Below are positions 1-7,440 of a stretch of 11,945 nt of DNA, in pieces. Under the pieces are notes generated by a model. It worked only from the letters and a program-made list of their open reading frames with translations. It made no database searches and had not been told where the DNA came from. The position numbers and the translations under genes are program-made. The stretch comes from an uncultured bacterium (GTDB lineage Bacteria > Actinomycetota > Coriobacteriia > Coriobacteriales > Coriobacteriaceae), in NCBI GenBank assembly GCA_905215195.1, contig CAJMPF010000026.1:1-11945 (forward strand). The letters are read 5' to 3'. How positions within the stretch are numbered: the stretch's first letter is position 1; every line of letters starts with the position of its first letter.

Positions 1-120
1 GGCCCCGCCATATACCAGCGCGTGCCCGTTGGCGCCAATCCAGTTGCCCAGCTCCTGCACCGCGGGCAGAAACGCCGGGTCGTTGCCGACGCTCGCGCCC
101 AGGTACACCGTGATGTTCAT
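1..120 (-). CDS. LOG / TIGR00730-family Rossmann-fold protein, N-terminal 40 residues only
   Basis: This is a partial gene; the window edge removes everything after residue 40. The visible protein begins MNITVYLGASVGNDP and ends in the VYGGA stretch. The early beta strand followed by a GAS-type loop, then the YGG motif about 35 residues later, is the signature of the LOG family, formerly annotated as lysine decarboxylase-like. Characterised members are cytoplasmic phosphoribohydrolases that release a base from a nucleoside 5'-monophosphate, for example a cytokinin riboside monophosphate. The catalytic PGGxGTxxE motif lies outside the window, so activity cannot be judged. The start is supported by a GAGGGGG ribosome site about 7 nt upstream. 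The ion-channel gene ends only 36 nt upstream on the same strand, so the two may be co-transcribed. The family call rests on a short N-terminus. Confidence 0.72.
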   Translation of the reverse strand, partial: MNITVYLGASVGNDPAFLPAVQELGNWIGANGHALVYGGA

Positions 121-156
121 ATGCAATCCCCCTCGTCGTGACGCGCGGCACCCGTT

Positions 157-582
157 CTATCGTTGCCGGCGACGGTATTCGCGCACGCGGCGCGACAAAT
201 CGGCGAGCTCATCGCGGTCGAGTTCTTCCAAATGCTCAAGATCGTCCATAAAGCGCGCCATGGTGTCCTTTTGGCGCATCTTGATAAGCGTATTGCAGTA
301 GTTCACCGCCACGCCCGTAAGCATGGCGATATAGAAGATACTGATGACGCTTAGGATAACGGTAATGCCGCGGGCAACCGGCGTTTCAGCGGGGATATCG
401 CCAAAGCCAATCGTCGAGACCGTCTCAAAGCTAAACCAGAGACCATCGCCAAACGTGAGGGTCGTGGGCTCGGACAGCCAGACAGCCGTCGAGCAAAGCA
501 GATAGAAAATAAGAAACAGGCCCGTAATGCGTGCAAAGCCAGCCTGTCGCAGCACATCGGCAAGCGTCCTCAACCTGTTCAT
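157..582 (-). CDS. Two-transmembrane potassium-channel-like protein (Ion_trans_2 family)
   Basis: This is a 141-residue inner-membrane protein built like a minimal potassium channel subunit. A first hydrophobic helix spans about residues 17-37, a pore helix and selectivity filter lie at about 44-64, and a second helix spans about 72-97. The filter reads TIGFGD (57-62), a conservative variant of the potassium signature TVGYGD, so potassium selectivity is expected from family knowledge. The C-terminus (about 100-141) is highly charged and probably helical or coiled-coil. It has no RCK/TrkA-N nucleotide-binding domain, so gating would depend on this short tail or on a partner. I start at MNRLRT because an AAAGGGG site lies just upstream; an in-frame ATG 63 nt earlier adds 21 residues of non-membrane sequence with no better ribosome site. 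It lies 36 nt upstream of the LOG-family gene. Confidence 0.8.
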   Translation of the reverse strand: MNRLRTLADVLRQAGFARITGLFLIFYLLCSTAVWLSEPTTLTFGDGLWFSFETVSTIGFGDIPAETPVARGITVILSVISIFYIAMLTGVAVNYCNTLIKMRQKDTMARFMDDLEHLEELDRDELADLSRRVREYRRRQR

Positions 583-650
583 CGCGACCCCTTTCCCAGA
601 CGCCCAATCTCGTTCGCTCGGTATTGTCCCACGCCTCCCCCGCAAACGAA

Positions 651-748
651 ACTAGTCATTGGGAACTAGTCATTGGGAACGTTCTTAAACGACTAGTCAT
701 TGGGGACGTTCTTGTTTGACTAGTCATTTAAGAACGTCCCCAATGACT
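651..748. repeat. Cluster of intergenic repeats with an inverted pair (REP-like)
   Basis: Direct copies of a unit reading (g)actagtcattggggacgttctt occur at 651-665 (truncated), 665-686 (one g short) and 691-713 (full). A head fragment at 718-728 runs into an inverted copy at 730-748. The 19-nt core agtcattggggacgttctt at 695-713 is the exact reverse complement of 730-748, giving a perfect 19-bp stem with a 16-nt loop. Decayed relatives occur near 10886 and 11257 in this window. The arrangement resembles REP/BIME-type elements spread by IS200-like transposases, but no transposase is present here. As a transcribed hairpin it could insulate the divergent transcripts on either side. Confidence 0.8.
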
Positions 749-840
749 GCCGGGCGGGACCGTTTAGCGGTGCAGCTGCCGGATGGGCAGGCTGAGCTGG
801 TATCCTTATGCGGTAATGTCTCGATTCGTTAGGATTGCAT

Positions 841-3645
841 GTGAGAGCTGCCACTGTCCTTCGTTCAGTTATATATCGCACCCTGGCCTTCGCGCTTGCC
901 GCGCTCGTCGTACTGGGCACCATCATGCCCGCCCCCGCCTATGCCGCCAATACCGATCAGCAAGTCAAGACGGTCCGCGTCGGCTGGCTCGTCAGCAACG
1001 AGGGCTTCCAGGACGGCACCCCCGGCGAGCGTCTCTCGGGATGGGGTTACGAGTACCTCCAGACCCTGTCGTACTACACGTCCGGCTGGCGGTACGAATA
1101 CGTCTCCGGCACCTTCACCGAGCTTATGGACATGCTCGAGGCAGGCGAGATCGACCTCATGCCCAACATCTCCTACTCCGAGGAACGCGCCCAAAAGCTG
1201 CTCTTTTCCTCGAACCCCGAGGGCACCGAGCGCTACTACATCTACGCCAGGCCCGACCGTGACGACCTTGCAAAGGGTGACCCTCAAGCACTCCAGGATC
1301 TCACTATCGGTTGCAACCCCAACGTCATGCAAACCTTCGTTGGCCAGCAATGGCTCGCCAGCGAAGGAATCGCCTGCACATACAAGGAGTATGACGGAGG
1401 ATCCGATCTCTTTGACGCGCTCGCAAACGACGAAGTCGATGCCGTCATCATGAACGACACAATCTCGTCGCCCAATGCCTCCCCCATGTTCTACATTGGT
1501 TCGAACGACTACTACTTTGCCGTTCCCAAAAGCCGCCCCGACCTGATGGACGACATCAATGCTGCCATGACGGCAATCGCCCGCGTCAACCCACGCTATA
1601 ACGACGAAGTAAAATCTCACTACTCGACCCAAAACAGCGGCTCATCATCGCTCAACGGACCCGAACGTTCCTGGCTCAAAGCAAATGACAACACCATCAC
1701 GCTCGGCTACATTACGGGCAAACTCCCCTACTGCAACGAGAACGAAGACGGCGAAATGGAAGGCTCGCTCGCATCGCTTGCGACGACGCTACACGATAAA
1801 TTTGGCATTACGGTCAAAACCGTCGCCTTTGATAGCTACAAGATGATGTCAAAGGCCCTGTCAAAGGAAAGCATAGACGTTGCGCTGCCGGTATACCGAG
1901 ATTACTGGTTTGCCGAGCAAACAGGCGTTGTGCAGTCGGTATCGTTGGGAACCATATCCCTCACCGCTATCCACACCGGCAGCAACCTGAACAAAAACCT
2001 TCAGAACATCGCCTGTACCAAATCATCGTTTGTCAACAAAAATGCACTTGAAAGTCTGTTCCCCACAGCGACCGTAACCGAATACCAATCCGACGATGAA
2101 GCGTTCGACGCCCTCAGGAAGGGAACGGCGCACTGCATCGTCGCTCCCAGTTCACGCGTAAAAACCATCGGTGACCGTTACGATCTCGAGGACTGCGAGA
2201 CGACCGAGCTCCCTGACACCTGTGAGCTCTCGTGCTGGATTTCGCGCGGAAAACCCGAGCTGTTGGGAATCATCAACAAGGGCATCATCAATGCCGGAGA
2301 ATCGCTCTCCGCAAGCAATTTCTCCTCCACGTCGTACACGGCCCAGGAATCCAACACGCTTCAATTCCTTTATCGCAACCGCACCGCCATTGCAGCTACC
2401 CTCATCGGTATGTTGTCGGTCGGCATCGTCCTGCTCATCTGGGCGCTCGTACGCGCTCGAACCGAGCGCAAAAAAGCCGATGCCGCCAACGCCGCTAAGA
2501 CGGCATTCCTCACGCGCATGAGCCACGACATCCGTACGCCGCTCAACGGTATCCTGGGCCTTATCGAGATCGAGGAATTGAAGGAAGGCGATATCCAGGT
2601 CGCCCGCGAGAGCCGTGCCAAGGCGCGCGTTGCCGCCAATCACCTGCTCTCGCTGATCAACGACATCCTCGAGATGGGCAAAATCGAAGACCGCAAGCTA
2701 ACACTGGAGCATGCGCCTTTTAACCTCAAAGAGCTCTGCGACGACACACTGGTGCTGTGCAAGCTCCGCGCGTCCAGTAACGGCATCACAATGCAGGACA
2801 ATAGTCTGCCGTACGCCACGGGGCCATACATGATCGGCAGTCCCACCCATATCCGACAGATTATGATCAACCTGTTAGACAACAGCATTAAGTACAACAA
2901 GCGCGGCGGCTCCGTCACCTTTAGCTCAAAGACCAAGCCACTCGATAACGGGCGCGCTCTCTTTTGCTTTAGCGTTTCGGACACCGGCATTGGTATGACT
3001 CCCAAGTTTTTAAAGCATATCTATGAGCCGTTTGCCCAAGAAGGTGACGATGCGCGCAGCAAGTTCCAAGGAACCGGCATGGGCATGCCAATCGTCAAGT
3101 CGCTTATTGAACTGATGGGCGGTACGATTGAGATTTCGAGTGAGGTTGGCGTGGGGAGTACGTTCAGCGTCCAGATTCCGCTCGATATCGACAAAGACCC
3201 TCAGGCAAGAGAACGCGCGGACGAGCAAGCAGACAGCTGCTCGCTTGCCGGCATGAACGTTCTTTTGGCAGAAGATAACGAGCTCAATGCCGAGATTGCC
3301 CAGGCGCTGCTCGAAAGCGAAGGCATTATCGTAACTCGCGCCGCCGATGGCAACGAAGCGGTCGACCTATACGTTGGCCGTCCCGCCGGCAGCTTCGATG
3401 CGATCCTGATGGACATTATGATGCCGGACATGGACGGTTACGAGGCAACCCGCGCGATTCGTCTGAGCGAGAAGGTCGATGCAGCCGATATCCCCATCAT
3501 CGCGCTCACCGCCAATGCCTTTGCCGAAGACGCCAAGGCGGCACACGACGCCGGCATGAACGCCCATCTGTCCAAACCGCTCGACTTTAACAAGCTCAAA
3601 AACATACTCGCCCGCATCAAGAAAAACGGATCCGTTTCGCTATAG
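841..3645 (+). CDS. Hybrid sensor histidine kinase with two fused periplasmic SBP_bac_3 domains (BvgS/EvgS-like)
   Basis: This is a 934-residue membrane sensor. The order is: a signal peptide ending PAYA-A (about residue 35); a first solute-binding domain (about 43-262) keeping the SYSEERAQ element of amino-acid binders; a second, more divergent binding domain (about 284-488); one membrane helix (about 514-537); a dimerisation domain with the H-box SHDIRTPLNG (phospho-acceptor His562); an ATPase domain with N-box NLLDNSIKYN, DTGIGM and GTGMGM; and a receiver domain (about 805-925) with acidic pair ED, phospho-acceptor Asp858 and Lys912. By homology a periplasmic solute controls His-to-Asp phosphotransfer inside the protein. 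Unlike BvgS and EvgS it has no PAS domain and no C-terminal HPt domain. I choose GTG at 841 because AGGA at 831-834 gives 6-nt spacing; TTG at 835 is too close. The ligand is unknown. The PPOX-family gene follows 42 nt downstream. Confidence 0.9.
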   Translation: MRAATVLRSVIYRTLAFALAALVVLGTIMPAPAYAANTDQQVKTVRVGWLVSNEGFQDGTPGERLSGWGYEYLQTLSYYTSGWRYEYVSGTFTELMDMLEAGEIDLMPNISYSEERAQKLLFSSNPEGTERYYIYARPDRDDLAKGDPQALQDLTIGCNPNVMQTFVGQQWLASEGIACTYKEYDGGSDLFDALANDEVDAVIMNDTISSPNASPMFYIGSNDYYFAVPKSRPDLMDDINAAMTAIARVNPRYNDEVKSHYSTQNSGSSSLNGPERSWLKANDNTITLGYITGKLPYCNENEDGEMEGSLASLATTLHDKFGITVKTVAFDSYKMMSKALSKESIDVALPVYRDYWFAEQTGVVQSVSLGTISLTAIHTGSNLNKNLQNIACTKSSFVNKNALESLFPTATVTEYQSDDEAFDALRKGTAHCIVAPSSRVKTIGDRYDLEDCETTELPDTCELSCWISRGKPELLGIINKGIINAGESLSASNFSSTSYTAQESNTLQFLYRNRTAIAATLIGMLSVGIVLLIWALVRARTERKKADAANAAKTAFLTRMSHDIRTPLNGILGLIEIEELKEGDIQVARESRAKARVAANHLLSLINDILEMGKIEDRKLTLEHAPFNLKELCDDTLVLCKLRASSNGITMQDNSLPYATGPYMIGSPTHIRQIMINLLDNSIKYNKRGGSVTFSSKTKPLDNGRALFCFSVSDTGIGMTPKFLKHIYEPFAQEGDDARSKFQGTGMGMPIVKSLIELMGGTIEISSEVGVGSTFSVQIPLDIDKDPQARERADEQADSCSLAGMNVLLAEDNELNAEIAQALLESEGIIVTRAADGNEAVDLYVGRPAGSFDAILMDIMMPDMDGYEATRAIRLSEKVDAADIPIIALTANAFAEDAKAAHDAGMNAHLSKPLDFNKLKNILARIKKNGSVSL

Positions 3646-3687
3646 TTTGTGCTCAACCACCACGCACGACCAGAAAGGAAGCCAACG

Positions 3688-4167
3688 ATGTTTAGGCCCT
3701 TACGTCGAAAGAAACGCGCCATCACCGACGAGGAAGCGCGCGAACTGCTCGCTACCTGCAAGCGCGGCGTCTTTGCTGTCAACGGCGACGACGGCTACCC
3801 GTACGCCATTCCCGTCAACTACTTCTTTGACACCGAGCACGACAAGATTTATTTCCATGGCGCCAAAGCTGGCCACAAGGTCGACGCACTCAAGCGCGAT
3901 GACAAGGTCTGCTTTACCGTTTACGGCAACGAGTGGTACAGGGACGGTGACTGGGCTCCCTACGTTATGAGTACCGTGGTCTTTGGCCGCTGTCGCCTGG
4001 CGAATGACACCCCCGCGTTTATCGAAGACAAAGTCCGCCAGCTCGCCCTTAAGTACTACCCTTCCGCCGAGGAAGTCGAAGAGGAAATCGCCAAGGACAT
4101 TAAGGGCGTCCAGCTCTACGAGATTACGATTGAGCATCTTTGCGGCAAGCAGATTCAAGAAAAGTAA
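3688..4167 (+). CDS. Pyridoxamine 5'-phosphate oxidase (PPOX) family, NimA-like flavin-binding protein
   Basis: This 159-residue cytoplasmic protein has the split-barrel flavin-binding fold. The strand pattern GYPYAIPVNYFF (36-47), then IYFHGAKAGHKVDALKRDDKVCFTVY (54-79), is typical of the NimA/Pyridox_ox_2 group, which binds FMN and in some members reduces nitroaromatic compounds. The substrate cannot be read from sequence, and it should not be taken as PdxH of vitamin B6 synthesis. The ATG at 3688 follows a GAAAGGAA ribosome site; an earlier in-frame GTG at 3649 has none and would add unconserved residues. It lies 42 nt after the upstream kinase with no terminator between, so co-transcription is likely, though a functional link to sensing is only a guess. 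A strong hairpin follows 26 nt after the stop. Confidence 0.85.
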   Translation: MFRPLRRKKRAITDEEARELLATCKRGVFAVNGDDGYPYAIPVNYFFDTEHDKIYFHGAKAGHKVDALKRDDKVCFTVYGNEWYRDGDWAPYVMSTVVFGRCRLANDTPAFIEDKVRQLALKYYPSAEEVEEEIAKDIKGVQLYEITIEHLCGKQIQEK

Positions 4168-4193
4168 GCCTCAAAAGCAAAACTCACAAATAG

Positions 4194-4237
4194 CAATATG
4201 GCCCGGTTCCAACCCACCTTGGAACCGGGCCATATGC
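4194..4237. terminator. Bidirectional hairpin between convergent operons
   Basis: Positions 4196-4212 and 4219-4235 form a perfect 17-bp stem around the 6-nt loop cccacc. The GC-rich centre (ggcccggttcc) carries an AT-rich base on both sides. It sits between the stop of the PPOX-family gene (4167) and the stop of the minus-strand kinase (4238), so it can end transcripts from both directions. Neither side has a long T run; the minus-strand exit is the more T-rich. Confidence 0.8.
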
Positions 4238-6430
4238 TTATGAAGCGTCGGCAGCTATGTGCGCAAGCGCCTCAACGAGCTCCTGCGAGCTCACGGGTTT
4301 ACTCAGGTGCGCGTCCATGCCCGCCTCGCGCGAAAGTCTGCGGTCGTCGGCAAAGGCGTTGGCACTCACAGCGATAATCGGCGTGGTCGCGGCATCCTCG
4401 CGATCGAGTGCTCGAATCCGACGCGTGGCCTCAAGGCCATCGATGCCAGGCATCATGATGTCCATCAACACCACGTCGTACTCGTGCGGTGCGCTCGCGG
4501 CAAACGCCTCAACGGCAGACTCGCCATCCTTAGCATGCGTCACGACGGCACCGGCACGGCTGAGCGTAAACTGCGCGATCTCGGCATTCAGATCGTTATC
4601 CTCTACGAGCAAAACGTGCAAGCCCTGGAGCGCATCGCCATCGCCCGCATCCGCGCGAACTGCCTGAGGAATCTCGGAGCGCTTGCATTTCTCAAACGGC
4701 AGGCGGATGGTAAACGTCGTCCCCTGCCCCAAGACGCTCGTAAAACTCATGGTTCCGCCCATAAGCTCGACTAACTGTTTTGCGATAGGCGCGCCCAGGC
4801 CAGTTCCCGATGAGGCGCCTTCCACCTGTTGCTCCTCGCGGCAAAACGGCTCGTAGAGGTGCTGTTGGAACTCCTCGCTCATGCCAATACCGTTGTCGGC
4901 GATCGTGTATTCATAGACGAGGACGCCATCCGCCGGCTCCACCTCGCGGCACACCAGGCGAACATAGCCGCCCTGGCGGTTGTACTTGACGGCATTGCCG
5001 GCAATATTGAGCAACAAGCGCTTGAGGTGCGTCACGCTCACCCGTGCATAGGGATGATCAAGCGTCTGCTGGTCGCAGATAATTGTCACCAGACGCTCCT
5101 CGGCCTGGCGCTCAAGAATATCGCGCACCTCGTGGTTGAGGGTCGCCAAGTTTGTGGGAACAAGCTCCAGGTCGACCTGCCCGCTCTCCAGGCGACTCAT
5201 ATCGAGTGCCTCGTTGGCAAGGTCGAGCAGTAGTCCCGATGCTGTCCAGATTTTTGAGCGGCACTCGGTCTGCTTTTGCAGATCGTCCGCATTGGCATCG
5301 CCGACCTCGACCATACCGCGAATGCCGTTGATGGGCGTGCGCAGATCGTGGCTCATGCGGCGCAAAAACTCCGTCTTTGCCGAGTTGGCAGACGAGGCCT
5401 CACGCGCCGCCTTTGCCAGCTTGTCGCCATAGTCGCGCTCCTGCTGCAGCAAGTCCGTCAAACGTCGACGGTCAGCGCGGCGACGCGCCATCACAACAAC
5501 GGCTACAACACCGCTGTAGAGCACCAGCACGCCGGCAGCAACAGCTGCGACGACCTCAAAGTAGCGCCGTGCCGAGGCATAGGTGTACACGTAGAACCCG
5601 CGCGCTTTTCCAAATGTGCCCAAATACCACTCGCCATTGGCGTTAACCAATCTGACCTTACCAGCCGGGCATCGATCCTTTATACCGTCGACAATGAAGA
5701 CATCCGTCGCAGGCAGATTGAACACGCCCAATATGGTGGGTTCAACGGCATTGGTCGCAACGACCTTGCCATCGCTTTCGATCACGATATTGCCACTGTC
5801 GATGGTCTCATAACCACCGAGCAGGCTCTGCAGTTTGAGCGTATTGCTTGCAACTGCCTTCGCGCTCTGATGCCTGACCGCGACAACGATGCCCTCGTCA
5901 TCCTGCCGGGTTACGCAGCCAATGTCTGCGACCGAATCATCCGCAAGTGTGATGCGGGCGGTATAGGACTTAAGCGGATAGGCTGCCACCTCCAGCACGG
6001 GTGCTTCCTTGAGATACGTAGCGAGCGACTCGTAGCCCACGCCATCCGTCGAGGACTCGGACACCAAATTGCCCGATGCGTCCGTCACAATCAGTGCGCT
6101 CACGTTGAACTGGTCGGCATATTGCTCCAGCATGGCGTTATCCACCGAACCGTCGCGCTCCATATCGCGCGCTGTCTCTCCGGCGATCTCCATAACGCGA
6201 ATCAGGTTTTTGGTCGTATAGGCGCTATTGAATGCATCGTAGGAAAGGCTCTGCGTCGCCACGTAATCGACAACGTCGGCAAAGCGCTGCTCGGCTTGGG
6301 CCGTCGCGTAACCGTAGCTCATCATGCCGGCAACAACCGAGAGCGCTATCCCCAGCAGAGCGACAAGGAGCCATACCCCTGCCGAACGATTGCCCCGCTC
6401 CTGAGCGGCGTGGTCGGGCGCATCGATCAT
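4238..6430 (-). CDS. Hybrid sensor histidine kinase with a Cache-like extracytoplasmic domain
   Basis: This is a 730-residue membrane kinase. A first transmembrane helix (about 17-38) and a second (about 291-314) flank a 250-residue extracytoplasmic region with motifs such as ALIVTDASGNLVSES (112-126) that look like a Cache/PAS-like sensor fold. Inside are a linker, a dimerisation domain with H-box MSHDLRTPING (His361), an ATPase domain with N-box LLNIAGNAVKYN, ADNGIGM and SGTGLG, and a receiver domain (about 604-722) with ED at 610-611, phospho-acceptor Asp657 and Lys711. There is no HPt domain and no DNA-binding output. Its ATG overlaps the stop of the upstream binding-lipoprotein gene as ATGA, so the two are translationally coupled and probably made in matched amounts. 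The neat inference is that the lipoprotein presents ligand to the Cache-like domain. The ligand is not known. Confidence 0.9.
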   Translation of the reverse strand: MIDAPDHAAQERGNRSAGVWLLVALLGIALSVVAGMMSYGYATAQAEQRFADVVDYVATQSLSYDAFNSAYTTKNLIRVMEIAGETARDMERDGSVDNAMLEQYADQFNVSALIVTDASGNLVSESSTDGVGYESLATYLKEAPVLEVAAYPLKSYTARITLADDSVADIGCVTRQDDEGIVVAVRHQSAKAVASNTLKLQSLLGGYETIDSGNIVIESDGKVVATNAVEPTILGVFNLPATDVFIVDGIKDRCPAGKVRLVNANGEWYLGTFGKARGFYVYTYASARRYFEVVAAVAAGVLVLYSGVVAVVVMARRRADRRRLTDLLQQERDYGDKLAKAAREASSANSAKTEFLRRMSHDLRTPINGIRGMVEVGDANADDLQKQTECRSKIWTASGLLLDLANEALDMSRLESGQVDLELVPTNLATLNHEVRDILERQAEERLVTIICDQQTLDHPYARVSVTHLKRLLLNIAGNAVKYNRQGGYVRLVCREVEPADGVLVYEYTIADNGIGMSEEFQQHLYEPFCREEQQVEGASSGTGLGAPIAKQLVELMGGTMSFTSVLGQGTTFTIRLPFEKCKRSEIPQAVRADAGDGDALQGLHVLLVEDNDLNAEIAQFTLSRAGAVVTHAKDGESAVEAFAASAPHEYDVVLMDIMMPGIDGLEATRRIRALDREDAATTPIIAVSANAFADDRRLSREAGMDAHLSKPVSSQELVEALAHIAADAS

Positions 6431-7296
6431 GACAGGCCCTCCATATTCAAAAATGGCGAAGGGTCATCAAAGTACTTTGACACCAGACGTTCCATGGTGC
6501 CATCGGCAAGCATTTCCTGGTAGGCATGAGTGAGCTTAACGTCGATGCCGCGCGTATCGTTGATATCGAAAGCGGTACCCAAACCGACCTCTAGCAGCGG
6601 CTCATCCAGAATACGATACGTCACACCATAGTCTTTTTCGTAGGTGAGCAGCGAGGACTCATGCGCGGCGATGGCGTCGACCAGACCCTCGACGAGTGCC
6701 GGGTTCAGGCATGAACGGTCCGAAAAGCAGTAGAGCTCTTTGATCTGCGGAACGTTTTCATTTGTACGATTGAGCAAAATGACCTCGGGCTTGGTGGTGG
6801 ACTGGACCGCCACGACCTTATCCTCAAGATCGGCAAGCGTGTAGATATCGCTCTGGGGATCGACCGCGACCACCTGGCGGCTCGCAAGGTACGGGCCGGC
6901 CCAACGATACTCGTTTTCGCGACCCGTCATGCTAAAGCTGCCCATGACGCAATCGAGCTCGCCGCTCGCCAGCAGCTCTTTCTTCTTTTCCCAATCGATC
7001 AGCTGGTACTTTGGCTTGTAACCAATGCGGGCCAAAGCCTCGGTTAGTATCTCGACATCCAGGCCAACGATATCGCCGTACTCATCGGTATACACAAACG
7101 GTGGATAGAGGTCGCTGCCAACGTTGAGCGTCTTAAGATTGTCGTCCTGGACCTGCGAGGCCTCCAGGCCTTTTGATGCAGACGTCGATGCCTCGTCATT
7201 CGACCCGGAGCAGCCAGCTATCGCTACGACAAAGGCGCTCGCCACTGCAAGCGCAACAAACAACGAAATGGCAACCGAGCGACGGGATCTTTTCAT
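6427..7296 (-). CDS. Extracytoplasmic solute-binding lipoprotein, family 3 (SBP_bac_3)
   Basis: This is a 289-residue exported lipoprotein. A basic N-terminus and hydrophobic core end in the lipobox I-A-G-C, with Cys29 as the lipidated residue, followed by a Ser/Asp/Glu-rich linker to about residue 52. The mature part (about 56-276) is a family 3 periplasmic-binding fold: LNVGSDLYPPFVYTDEYGDIVGLDVEI (57-83) opens lobe 1, and the hinge element SFSMTGRENEYRWAGPY (120-136) follows. C190 and C196 could form a disulfide. Most relatives feed ABC importers of amino acids, but no permease or ATPase gene is here; the only coupled partner is the downstream histidine kinase, sharing an ATGA overlap. A sensor-accessory role is therefore inferred. 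The start is supported by GGAG 4 nt upstream. A TATTAT sequence (7339-7344, minus strand) might be a -10 box, but no good -35 is visible. Confidence 0.9.
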   Translation of the reverse strand: MKRSRRSVAISLFVALAVASAFVVAIAGCSGSNDEASTSASKGLEASQVQDDNLKTLNVGSDLYPPFVYTDEYGDIVGLDVEILTEALARIGYKPKYQLIDWEKKKELLASGELDCVMGSFSMTGRENEYRWAGPYLASRQVVAVDPQSDIYTLADLEDKVVAVQSTTKPEVILLNRTNENVPQIKELYCFSDRSCLNPALVEGLVDAIAAHESSLLTYEKDYGVTYRILDEPLLEVGLGTAFDINDTRGIDVKLTHAYQEMLADGTMERLVSKYFDDPSPFLNMEGLS

Positions 7297-7393
7297 CGAG
7301 CTCCATACGATCCTGTTTACAGACTGAAATGGTTAAAGATAATAGCAAACAAAACCACACGAGCACCCAATTGTTACAGACGCTTTACCGTGT

Positions 7394-7425
7394 GGGGCCT
7401 TCCAGCCGACTTGGCAGAAGACCCC
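7394..7425 (-). terminator. Possible weak terminator hairpin downstream of the MalY/PatB gene
   Basis: Read on the minus strand, arms at 7417-7425 and 7394-7402 form a 9-bp stem (ggggtcttc with gaaggcccc, including one G-U pair). An inner gcc/ggc helix follows. It lies 16 nt past the minus-strand stop at 7441, as expected for a terminator. No T run follows, so a rho-independent role is uncertain. Confidence 0.4.
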
Positions 7426-7440
7426 GCATGCAGTGCTCAC

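Noticed and set aside
583..645. Longer start for the ion-channel gene
   Set aside because: The extra 21 residues are not hydrophobic or conserved-looking, and the ATG at 582 has the better ribosome site.
651..748. CRISPR array
   Set aside because: Units are unevenly spaced, partly inverted and lack regular unique spacers, and no cas genes are visible.
865..1632. Minus-strand open frame of 255 codons
   Set aside because: It is antisense to the binding domain of the first kinase, and its Gly/Val-rich product is typical of a mirror frame.
3688..4167. PdxH of vitamin B6 synthesis
   Set aside because: At 159 residues, with NimA-like motifs and without the PdxH C-terminal signature, it fits the broader flavin-binding PPOX family instead.
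5276..6523. Long plus-strand open frame of 415 codons
   Set aside because: It is antisense to the second kinase and the end of the lipoprotein gene, both with clear domain motifs. High-GC third positions produce such mirror frames; its product resembles no family.
7339..7370. Promoter for the lipoprotein-kinase operon
   Set aside because: TATTAT could be a -10 box, but the only TTG-type candidate upstream is 20 bp away and weak, so I do not list it as a feature.
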